Shown: in pieces, positions 52,389-59,716 of the stretch
How the letters are laid out: each line of letters begins with the position of its first letter
How positions within the stretch are numbered: the first letter of the stretch is position 1
DNA from: Streptomyces sp. NBC_00091
GTDB lineage: Bacteria > Actinomycetota > Actinomycetes > Streptomycetales > Streptomycetaceae
Direction of reading: 5' to 3'
Length of the DNA stretch: 64,000 bases
Assembly (NCBI RefSeq): GCF_026343185.1
Contig: NZ_JAPEMA010000001.1
Coordinates: 3,844,001 to 3,908,000, forward strand
The notes under the pieces: model-generated
What the model saw: the letters and a program-made list of their open reading frames with translations, nothing else
Told to the model about the DNA's origin: nothing
Databases searched by the model: none
Translations under genes and position numbers: made by a program

Positions 52389-52421
52389 AGGGGCGGGCGC
52401 CCGATGCGGGCGCCCGCCCCT
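52389..52421. terminator. Terminator after the M28 peptidase gene
   Basis: A perfect 15-bp stem (52389-52403 with 52407-52421) with a 3-nt ATG loop lies 34 bp past the M28 stop. The convergent S8 gene also ends nearby, so it may serve both. Confidence 0.82.
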
Positions 52422-52426
52422 CCTTC

Positions 52427-52474
52427 ATGCGGTCAAACGGTCAAACGGTCATGCGGTCATGCGGTCGAGCGGTC
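52427..52474. repeat. Six tandem octamers (NNNCGGTC)
   Basis: Units in order are ATGCGGTC, AAACGGTC, AAACGGTC, ATGCGGTC, ATGCGGTC, GAGCGGTC, with no spacer. They sit between the terminator and the S8 protease stop, in non-coding DNA. Confidence 0.9.
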
Positions 52475-52481
52475 GCCGTGC

Positions 52482-55400
52482 TTACGGGGTGACCTTGTCG
52501 ATCTGCACGCTGCCGGTGCCGGCGGCGGTGCCGCGGGCGTTGAGCAGCTGGACCTGGCCGAAGAACTGACGGCCCTCGGGGGCCGCGCTGCTGACCAGGA
52601 CGTTCGCCGAGACCTGCGCGGAGGCGCCGGTGGCGAGGTTCACCGCGGCGGCCTCGTCGACCTGGACGGAGCCCAGGGCGGCCGAGAAGTACACGTCGCG
52701 GTAGTCGTACGTGGTGGTGCCGGCCGGGATCGCGTAGCCGATCACCTTGATGGTGTAGGTGCCCGCGGCGGGCTTGACCAGACTCACGGACTCGTCGGAG
52801 TCGCCGTCGGCGGAGGAGCCGACCTTGACGCCGTCCTTGTAGACCTCGAGGTCGAGGTCGGCGGCGGTGTCGGAGGGCTTGGCGATCGCCACGTCCAGGC
52901 GGGAGGCGCCCTCACCGACGGTGACCTCGGTGGTCTTGGTCTCGCCGGCCGCGATGGTCGGCTTGTCGACCTTCGCGGAGCCGAGCGGGCCGCCCTGGAG
53001 CTTGCCGCCCGAGATGGCCGCCGCGTCGTTCTTCACGGTCCACTGGACCGGCGCCGGGGTGCCCTGCTTGACCTCGGGGAGGACCTTGACCGCCGGGTCG
53101 AAGCCCGCGCCGAGGACGGAGACGTCCAGCTTGAACGGGTTGTCGAGCAGCGGCGACGTACGGCGCGACTCGACCTCGATCTCCCAGACGCCCGGCTGCG
53201 GGTCGGCGTACGAGCGCAGGTCGGGGCGGCACTGGTTCGCCGGGTTGTCGTAGTTCGGGTAGCACTGGGTGGTCGCGCTGTCCTCGACGCCCGTGCCGTA
53301 CGGGTGGATCGAGATGAAGCGCGTCTGGCTGCCCGCGGCGAGCCCGCCGAGGGCGACCTCGAGGGTCTTGGCGCCCTGCGGGACGGTCACGAAGTACGAC
53401 TTGTGGCTGTTGCGCTGCACGGTGGAGGTGTCCGACAGCGTGAACGAGGGCTTCGCCAGCGGGGTGGCGGCGACGACCGTGGCCAGGATCTGCTTGTCGA
53501 CGCCCTCGGTGGTCGGGTCGTCGAGCTGCAGGATGCCGCTGTGGACGCCGGCCGACTTGACGTTGGCCTCGACCTTGATGGTGACGGGCTTGTTCAGCGG
53601 CAGGGTGACGTAGTCGTAGCCGCCACCGCCGACGACCTTGAAGCTGCCGTCGTTGTTGCGCCAGTTGATGTTGTGCCGGGTGCCGTACTTGACGCCGGTG
53701 GTGCGGGTGACGACGACGTCGTAGACCTTCTTCTGGCCGACCTTGAGGCCGCCCTCGCGGTCGTAGACGCCGGTGCCGAAGCCCGGGGTCTTCAGGAACT
53801 GGTCCAGGGCGGTGTCGACGGGGGCCTTGACCGTGAACTCGTTGGCCTTGGCGCCGCGCTGGATGGACTCCCACGCCTTGGGGATGTCGATGAGGCCGGC
53901 GCCCTGTGCGTGGGCCGGAACATCGTCGATCTTCTTCGCGGTGCTGGTCAGCGCCACGCGCAGGTTCGCCGGGGACAGCGCGATCTTCTGCTGCTTGGCG
54001 GCCGAGATCAGCAGGGCGCCGGCGCCCGCCGCCTGCGGCGAGGACATCGAGGTGCCCTGGAGCATGCCGTAACCGGCCGGCAGGGTGTAGCCGGACTCCT
54101 TCACGGGCGCGCCGGGCAGCCAGGTCTGGATGGTGTTGATGGCCGCGCCGGGGGCGGTGATGGTCGGCGTGAACCCGCCGTCCTCACGCGGACCGCGCGA
54201 GGAGAAGGGGAACATGTTGTACTTCTTGGCCACGCCGGAGCCGTAGTTGGCGGCCCAGGTCTCCTTGGAGACCGCCGCGCCCACGGAGATGACCTTGTCG
54301 GCGAGACCGGGGTCGCCGATGGTGTTGACGCCCGGACCCTCGTTGCCCGCCGAGATGACGAGCTGGACACCGTAGGTGTCGATGAGGTTCTTGTAGAGCT
54401 CCGAGCGGGCGTTGTTGCCGTCGTTCAGCGCCGGCAGGCCGCCGATCGACATGTTGACGATGTCGACGCCGCGGTTGACGACGAGGTCGATCATGCCCTC
54501 GGTCAGCGCCACGTTGGTGCAGCCGCCGGACCAGGAGCAGGCGCGCGAGGAGACGAGCTTGGCGCCCGGCGCCTGGCCGTTCATCTGGCCGCCGAAGAGG
54601 CCGTTGGCGGCGGTGATGCCGGCGACGTGCGAACCGTGCTCGGACTCGATGATGCCGATGTTGACGAAGTCGGCCTTCTTGCCGACCCAGTCACCGCCCA
54701 GCGGGTCCATCGGGACGTCCTTGCGGATCTCGATGGTGAAGGGGATGCGCTCCGCCACCTCGGTCGCCGGGTTGTCCGTACCGAACCAGCCGATCTGGTA
54801 GCCGTCCTTGTACGGCTTCATCGGCTCGTTGTTGGTGAAGTCGCCGTCCTGGTCGGTGTCGACGCGGACGGTGCCGGCGGCCGCGTCGTAGAGCATGCCG
54901 AACCGGTCGGTGGTGTCCCCGTCCCGGTTGACGTCGCCCTTCATGTCGCCGTTGGCGGTGATCGACTCGCTGAAGCGGCTCCACTGGAAGCTGCCCTCGG
55001 GGGCCTTCCAGCTCTGGCCGCCGGCGGTGAACGCGCCACCGGCGGCGGTGACCGGGGTGATCTGGGCGCGCCAGGTGCCGTCGCTGTCGGTGATCGGGTC
55101 GGTCGCGGTCACCCAGTCGACGATCTTGCGCTCGCCCGTGGTGGTCTTCTGCAGCGCGGGGTGGCTGACGTCGACGCCCGAGTCCATGATGCCGATGGTC
55201 ACGCCACGGCCGTCGGCCTGCGGGTTGTTCTTGACGAACTCCACCGAGCCGGTCTCGAAAGACGGGTTGTACGGGTTCTTCGCCGGCGTGTTCTTGTCCG
55301 GCGCCGGGTAGGTCTCGGCGGCGGTCCTCCTGGCCGCGCCCTCCTTGCTCGCCTCCGGGCGCGGGTCCGGCAGCCGGATCTCGTGCCGCAGGTCCATGCC

Positions 55401-55817
55401 GTGCACGGACTCCAGCTTGGCGGCCGCCTTCAGCGCGGCCTCCGCCTTGTCGGTCGGCAGGGTGGCGCGGACGTAGCCGAGCTTGTCGTACGTCTGGCCC
55501 ACCGAGGCGCCCTGGACGGCGTCGAGCTGGTCGGCGACCTGCTTGGTCTGGCCCGGGGCGGTCGCGACCATGACGGTGACGTTCGCGTCACCCTTGGCCT
55601 TGGCCTCCTGGAGCAGTCCGGCGTCCGCCGAACCGAGCTTCTGGTCCGCGGACTTGACCGGCGCGGACCACGGGTCATCGCTGCCGGCCGCCGCGAAGGC
55701 GGGAACGGCGCCGGTGGCGCAGAGGGCGGCCACCAGGCCCGCGGCCGCCGCGACGCGGGCCGCGCGCCTGGCGCCGGGTATGGCCCCGGTGGTGGAGCTG
55801 GGGGAGTCGAGGGTCAT
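52482..55817 (-). CDS. Secreted S8 subtilisin-family serine protease
   Basis: 1,111-aa exported protease. Signal peptide to about residue 45 (ARVAAAAGLVAALCATGAVPAFA). A propeptide-like region (about 65-140, NVTVMVATAPGQTKQVADQLDAVQG) precedes the S8 domain with the triad Asp in GIMDSGVDVSHP (about 211), His in SEHGSHVAGI (about 392) and Ser in LQGTSMSSPQAAG (about 590). A large insertion lies between Asp and His. The long C-terminal region (about 650-1111) is beta-rich, with PPC-like modules. ATG 55817 was preferred to 55823 for spacing from AGGGA. Confidence 0.93.
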   Translation of the reverse strand: MTLDSPSSTTGAIPGARRAARVAAAAGLVAALCATGAVPAFAAAGSDDPWSAPVKSADQKLGSADAGLLQEAKAKGDANVTVMVATAPGQTKQVADQLDAVQGASVGQTYDKLGYVRATLPTDKAEAALKAAAKLESVHGMDLRHEIRLPDPRPEASKEGAARRTAAETYPAPDKNTPAKNPYNPSFETGSVEFVKNNPQADGRGVTIGIMDSGVDVSHPALQKTTTGERKIVDWVTATDPITDSDGTWRAQITPVTAAGGAFTAGGQSWKAPEGSFQWSRFSESITANGDMKGDVNRDGDTTDRFGMLYDAAAGTVRVDTDQDGDFTNNEPMKPYKDGYQIGWFGTDNPATEVAERIPFTIEIRKDVPMDPLGGDWVGKKADFVNIGIIESEHGSHVAGITAANGLFGGQMNGQAPGAKLVSSRACSWSGGCTNVALTEGMIDLVVNRGVDIVNMSIGGLPALNDGNNARSELYKNLIDTYGVQLVISAGNEGPGVNTIGDPGLADKVISVGAAVSKETWAANYGSGVAKKYNMFPFSSRGPREDGGFTPTITAPGAAINTIQTWLPGAPVKESGYTLPAGYGMLQGTSMSSPQAAGAGALLISAAKQQKIALSPANLRVALTSTAKKIDDVPAHAQGAGLIDIPKAWESIQRGAKANEFTVKAPVDTALDQFLKTPGFGTGVYDREGGLKVGQKKVYDVVVTRTTGVKYGTRHNINWRNNDGSFKVVGGGGYDYVTLPLNKPVTIKVEANVKSAGVHSGILQLDDPTTEGVDKQILATVVAATPLAKPSFTLSDTSTVQRNSHKSYFVTVPQGAKTLEVALGGLAAGSQTRFISIHPYGTGVEDSATTQCYPNYDNPANQCRPDLRSYADPQPGVWEIEVESRRTSPLLDNPFKLDVSVLGAGFDPAVKVLPEVKQGTPAPVQWTVKNDAAAISGGKLQGGPLGSAKVDKPTIAAGETKTTEVTVGEGASRLDVAIAKPSDTAADLDLEVYKDGVKVGSSADGDSDESVSLVKPAAGTYTIKVIGYAIPAGTTTYDYRDVYFSAALGSVQVDEAAAVNLATGASAQVSANVLVSSAAPEGRQFFGQVQLLNARGTAAGTGSVQIDKVTP

Positions 55818-56091
55818 CAGCATCCCTGGCTAAGTGAAAGATACGGTCCGGATTTCGGTGCCGGATGACCGGTCAGCTTTGCGCAAGTGACAGCTGTTTG
55901 GGGAGGGTTGTCATTGACCGAGACCTGACATGGCGGAAACCCGCCAGCGCGGAGTTTCCGTCAGCGGGGACAGGCCGGGGCAAGCCGGGGCGATTCGCAG
56001 CTGCCGGCGAGTGGATTTATCGATTTCCCGACCGCATGTCAGGGGCGGCGGGGGCTTCCGTCTCACGACGGGTGTGACAGATTTCGACCGC

Positions 56092-56652
56092 TCAGCGCTC
56101 GCGCGTGCGCGCGTAGTGCCGCGAGGCCTTGGCGCGGTTGCCGCAGGCGGCCATGGAGCACCAGCGCCGGGTGCCGTTGCGCGAGATGTCGTGGAAGTGC
56201 AGTACGCAGCTCTCCGAGGCGCACTTGCGGATCCGGTCGGGCGCGGTGCCCAGCAGTTCGAGGTAGTCGCGGGCCGCCGTCCATGCCGGACCCCAGGCGG
56301 GATCGGCGAACTCGGCGCGCTCGCCGGGGCCTTCGGCGGTGAGGGTGGCGCGGATCCGGCCGTGCTCCAGTACGGAGTCGACCAGGGAGCGCGCGCTCGC
56401 GTCGGCCGGGTCCGCGACGGCGCGGGCGAGGGCCTCGCGCGCGGTCAGCAGGTGGACGAGGGTCGCGGCGTCGGCGCGGAAGCGGCCGGCCAGGCCCGTG
56501 CTCTCGAGCCAGACGGCGAGCCCCTCCACCCGGGTCAGGCCGAAGGCGCCGGCGAAGAGGTCCAGCGGCTCGCCGTCCTGCACCCAGCGCGTGTTCAGCA
56601 GGTCCAGGGCGACCGGCTCTCCCGTCAGCGGGCGCGGATCGGTCACCTTCAT
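56092..56652 (-). CDS. CGNR zinc-finger/ABATE-domain regulator
   Basis: 186-aa DNA-binding regulator: N-terminal ABATE helical domain and C-terminal zinc finger C-ASESC...RRWCSMAACGNRAKASRHYAR, which gives the family its CGNR name. It is likely a ligand-responsive repressor of the divergent VOC/FMN-binding genes and of itself through the inverted repeat between them. The 268 bp downstream (55824-56091) contain no gene. Confidence 0.9.
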   Translation of the reverse strand: MKVTDPRPLTGEPVALDLLNTRWVQDGEPLDLFAGAFGLTRVEGLAVWLESTGLAGRFRADAATLVHLLTAREALARAVADPADASARSLVDSVLEHGRIRATLTAEGPGERAEFADPAWGPAWTAARDYLELLGTAPDRIRKCASESCVLHFHDISRNGTRRWCSMAACGNRAKASRHYARTRER

Positions 56653-56670
56653 GCCTACCTCCTGTAGCGG

Positions 56671-56741
56671 CTAACCCTCTAAGGGTACGTGACCGGTTGA
56701 CACCCTCGGGCCTAACCGTTAACTTTGGTTTAGAAGGTTAG
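56671..56741. promoter_or_regulatory. Inverted repeat in the CGNR-VOC divergent promoter
   Basis: CTAACCCTCTA (56671-56681) and TAGAAGGTTAG (56731-56741) are inverted copies with one mismatch, one near each gene start; a further CTAACC lies at 56712. They are candidate operator half-sites for the CGNR protein, in an A/T-richer stretch that must hold both promoters. Confidence 0.55.
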
Positions 56742-56767
56742 AGCCTCTGAGGGGAAAGGGGGCAGCC

Positions 56768-57226
56768 ATGACGGCTGTCATCAGCAAGCTGCGCACCGGG
56801 CACGTGGGTCTGAACGTCACCGATCTCGGGCGTTCGCTCGGCTTCTACCGCGACACCCTGGGCTTCGAGGTGTTGGTGGAGGGCAAGGAGGAGGGCCGGC
56901 GCTTCGCCCTGATCGGCCAGGACGGCGAACTCGTCCTCGCCCTCTGGGAGCAGGCCGGGGGTGCCTTCGCCCCGGCCGTCGCGGGCCTGCACCACCTGGC
57001 CCTGTCGGCCGGCTCGGTCGAGGAGGTCCGGGAGTACGAGGAGCGGCTGCGCGGTCTCGGAGTCGACTTCGCCTACGACGGGATCGTCGCCCACGGCGAA
57101 GGCGCGGCCTCCGGCGGCATCTTCTTCCACGACCCCGACGGCATCCGGCTCGAGATCTCCGTCCCGACCGGTGTCCAGGGTGCGCCCGCGCCCGTCGAAT
57201 CCGCTCCGACCTGCGGCTTCTTCTAA
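56768..57226 (+). CDS. VOC-superfamily (glyoxalase/dioxygenase fold) protein
   Basis: 152-aa single-chain VOC protein with two beta-alpha-beta-beta-beta modules: HVGLNVTDLGRSLGFYRDTLGFEVL, then HHLALSAGSVEEVREYEERLRGLG and FFHDPDGIRLEISVP. The metal ligands His (TGHVGLN), His (LHHLAL) and Glu (LEI) are present. Substrate unknown; detoxification or dioxygenase roles are typical. Adjacent to the FMN-binding gene and divergent from the CGNR regulator, so regulated by it by inference. Confidence 0.88.
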   Translation: MTAVISKLRTGHVGLNVTDLGRSLGFYRDTLGFEVLVEGKEEGRRFALIGQDGELVLALWEQAGGAFAPAVAGLHHLALSAGSVEEVREYEERLRGLGVDFAYDGIVAHGEGAASGGIFFHDPDGIRLEISVPTGVQGAPAPVESAPTCGFF

Positions 57227-57265
57227 GGGCGGGGTCTTCTAAACGTTCAAGGAATGGGGGACGTC

Positions 57266-58162
57266 ATGGGCCGGTACCACCAGGGCTCGCTGGCCGTGCA
57301 GGAACGGGTCGGCGTACGCGAGCTCGCCGAGCACGTCGGCCGCTCGATCGGGACGGACATCCGGGACGTCGCCGCGGCCTTCCTCGCCCAGCAGCCCCAC
57401 CTCGTCGTCGGCGCGGCCGACGGAGCGGGCCGGCTGTGGGCCTCGCTGCTCACCGGCGCGCCCGGTTTCGTACGGGCCACCGGGCCGGGCCGCATCGAGG
57501 TCACCGGCGGCCTCCCGGAGGGCGACCCGCTGGCCGGGGCGCTGGCCACGGCCGGCACCCGGGTCGGCACGATCTCCCTCGACCCGCGCACCCGGCGCCG
57601 GATGCGGCTCAACGGGACCCTCGCCGTGGCGCCCGGCGGTTTCGCGGTGGAGGCCGAGCAGGTGTTCGCCAACTGCCCGAAGTACCTGCAGAAACGGCAG
57701 CCGCTGGAGCTGGTGGCCGAAGGGGCCGGTGTCGTGCGGCGCGGGGAGGCGCTCACCCCCGGCCAGCAGCGGGCCGTCCGCGCCGCCGACACCTTCTTCG
57801 TCGCCACCACCGCCGAGGCGGACGGGGCCGACGCGAGCCACCGGGGCGGACTGCCGGGCTTCGTGGAGGTGCTCTCGCCGACCGAGCTGCGCTGGCCGGA
57901 CTACCCCGGCAACGCGATGTTCCTGACGCTGGGGAACCTGGCCGCCGACTCGCGGGCCGGGCTGCTGTTCCCCGACTGGGAGGGCGGCGGGCTGCTCCAG
58001 CTGAGCGGGCGGGCCCGGACCGAGTACGGGCCCGACGGGAGCCGTGGCGTCCGCTTCCGGGTGGAGGCGGTGGTGGAGAGCCTGCATCCGGGGCGGCTGC
58101 GCTGGAGCACCCCGGAGTACTCCCCGGCCAACCCGCCTCACCGGGGCAGTACCACCAGGTAG
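57266..58162 (+). CDS. Pyridoxamine-5'-phosphate-oxidase-family FMN-binding protein
   Basis: 298-aa flavin-binding split-barrel protein: GTDIRDVAAAFLAQQPHLVVGAADGAGRLWASLLTG is the FMN-binding barrel start, and PGNAMFLTLGNLAADSRAGLLFPDWEGGGLLQLSGRA is the second half. It is longer than classical PNPOx enzymes and matches actinobacterial FMN/F420-type oxidoreductases. ATG 57266 was chosen because GGGGGA precedes it; ATG 57254 has its Shine-Dalgarno sequence abutting the start. It likely shares a transcript with the VOC gene 39 bp upstream. Its last 25 bp overlap the convergent AbiEi-like gene. Confidence 0.83.
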   Translation: MGRYHQGSLAVQERVGVRELAEHVGRSIGTDIRDVAAAFLAQQPHLVVGAADGAGRLWASLLTGAPGFVRATGPGRIEVTGGLPEGDPLAGALATAGTRVGTISLDPRTRRRMRLNGTLAVAPGGFAVEAEQVFANCPKYLQKRQPLELVAEGAGVVRRGEALTPGQQRAVRAADTFFVATTAEADGADASHRGGLPGFVEVLSPTELRWPDYPGNAMFLTLGNLAADSRAGLLFPDWEGGGLLQLSGRARTEYGPDGSRGVRFRVEAVVESLHPGRLRWSTPEYSPANPPHRGSTTR

Positions 58163-59100
58163 GCGGCGGGCTCGCGGTCGCCGGACGCCGTCAGCGCGGT
58201 CCGGACGACCGCGGCCTGCTGCTCGGGCCAGTCGCGGAGCTTGCGGGGCGTCAGGTAGAGGACGGTCACCCCGAGCCGCTCCAGGGTCTCCCGCTTGCGG
58301 ACGGCCTCCGACCAGTCCTCGTCCTCGCCCTGGCGGGGGGCCCGGGTGTCGATCTCGATGGCCACGGCCTGCTCGGGCCAGTACGCGTCGACCCCGCCGA
58401 GGTGCGGGCCGCCGGGCAGGCGCAGGTCCACGTTCCAGACGGGCTCGGGGAGCTCGTAGCCCCGTACGAGCTGGTACAGCCGGTCCTCCGCGATGGCCCG
58501 GCCCTCGGCGAGGAGGGACTCGACGGCGTCGACCACGTGCGGCCGGTTCAGCAGCCGGGCCACCGTCAGCTCCCGCACGACGGCAGCCGGTTCGCAGTGC
58601 CCGCCGCGGACGGCCTCGCTGAGGACGCGGCGCACCGTGCCGGCGTCGGAGAGCTGGGCGACGGCATCGGCGACGGCCCGCGCCACCGGGGCCACCGGCA
58701 GCCCGGTCACCTCCATGGGGCGGGGCGGGGTGTGGGCGCGGACGATGCGGACGTCGCCGGTGGAGCGCAGGCGGCGGGTGTTGGGCACGAGGACGTCGAT
58801 GTGCGAGAGGGCGAGCAGGGCGGGGGTGGTGGAGAACCGGTAGAGCGCGAGGGCCGCCAGCCCGGTGATCATGACCTCGCCGCTGCCGCGCCGGCCGGCG
58901 TACAGGAGGGCGGCGTGCAGCCGCTCCTCGCTGGTCGCGGGGCCGGAGTGGAGCAGGAACACCCCGGGCAGCACCTGCTGCCAGGGCCGCCCGGCGGCCT
59001 CGGAGGCGCTGACGCCGTGCTCGCGCAGCTGCGCGAGGGTCAGCACGCGGGGGCGGCTGGCGGTGAGGTGGGCGAGGGGGAGGGGTGCGTTCTGGTTCAT
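58138..59100 (-). CDS. AbiEi-like winged-helix protein with nuclease-type C-terminus
   Basis: 320-aa protein. The N-terminus (LTLAQLREHGVSASEAAGRPWQQVLPGVFLLHSGP) matches the AbiEi_4 antitoxin-like winged helix. The C-terminal part (WNVDLRLPGGPHLGGVDAYWPEQAVAIEIDTRA...ETLERLGVTVLYLTPRKLRDWPEQ) has the D...E-I-D and Arg-rich pattern of DUF559/Vsr-like restriction nuclease folds. No AbiEii toxin gene is adjacent, so an abortive-infection role is not shown; such orphan proteins are frequent in Streptomyces cores. ATG 59100. Confidence 0.75.
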   Translation of the reverse strand: MNQNAPLPLAHLTASRPRVLTLAQLREHGVSASEAAGRPWQQVLPGVFLLHSGPATSEERLHAALLYAGRRGSGEVMITGLAALALYRFSTTPALLALSHIDVLVPNTRRLRSTGDVRIVRAHTPPRPMEVTGLPVAPVARAVADAVAQLSDAGTVRRVLSEAVRGGHCEPAAVVRELTVARLLNRPHVVDAVESLLAEGRAIAEDRLYQLVRGYELPEPVWNVDLRLPGGPHLGGVDAYWPEQAVAIEIDTRAPRQGEDEDWSEAVRKRETLERLGVTVLYLTPRKLRDWPEQQAAVVRTALTASGDREPAAYLVVLPR

Positions 59101-59194
59101 GACGCGGTGATTCCCTCAGGCCATGGCCTTGCTAACCCCTGTTACACGCCTGTCGGCAAATCCGGACAAGCCGGGGCTAAAGTACGGGCGTTCG

Positions 59195-59660
59195 AGTGCC
59201 GAAAGGGGCGCCATTCCTTCTTCACGCGCCGCTCGCGCGGTGCGGCCCTGGCGGGCCTTACCGGCTTCGCGCCGCTGCGCCGGGCCCAATTTCCGACGCG
59301 CCGCTCGCGCGGCTCGGCGCCAGGGCGCCTCTCCGGCTTCGCGCCGCTGCGGCGAACTCCGTCCGTCGTCGGGCCCGGGCGGGCCACGGGCCCGGGCTGG
59401 GGTCCGGCCGTCGCCTGCGGGTGGTGGCCGCTGCGCGGGGCAAGTCCCCTCCCCGCCCTTCCACCGTTCCCCGGGCGCTGCCCGGACCCGCGCCTCAAGC
59501 GCCGGCGGGGCTCACGAGACGGCGCTCCGCGCCCGCGCCTCAAGCGCCGGCGGGGCTGGAAGTGCGCTGCGCGCACTCCAGCACCGCCAGGCGGAAACCC
59601 AGCCTCGCCTGGGGGCACCTCCCAGCGGTAGCTGGGGGAGTTTGAGGCGCGGGGTCTGGG
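59195..59660. repeat. Dispersed repeat island B
   Basis: The 616-bp gap 59101-59716 contains no gene. 59217-59474 matches, in opposite orientation, the right part of repeat island A (about 33051-33310), again with a duplicated ~70-bp unit. Two 24-bp direct copies beginning CGCGCCTCAAGCGCCGGCGG (59489-59512 and 59534-59557) follow at 45-bp spacing, then the shared 33-bp hairpin (59608-59640) and an inverted TTGAGGCGCGGGG. It lies between the pepN copy 2 stop and the AbiEi-like gene start. Confidence 0.8.
59608..59640 (+). repeat. 33-bp hairpin repeat, copy 2
   Basis: Identical to 7095-7127. Stem CTCCCAGC/GCTGGGAG-like with GGTA loop. It could act as a terminator for the minus-strand pepN copy 2 gene, which ends 77 bp away. 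Confidence 0.85.
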
Positions 59661-59716
59661 GTGGAGCCCCAGGGGGCCGGGGCGCAGCCCCGCCGCACGG
59701 GACCGGCCCCGGAGGG

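Noticed and set aside
52427..52474. Possible CRISPR array
   Set aside because: The repeats are 8 bp without spacers; no cas genes are present.
52404..55868. About 1,150-codon plus-strand frame opposite the S8 protease
   Set aside because: Composition mirrors the protease codons; the minus strand has signal peptide and catalytic triad motifs.
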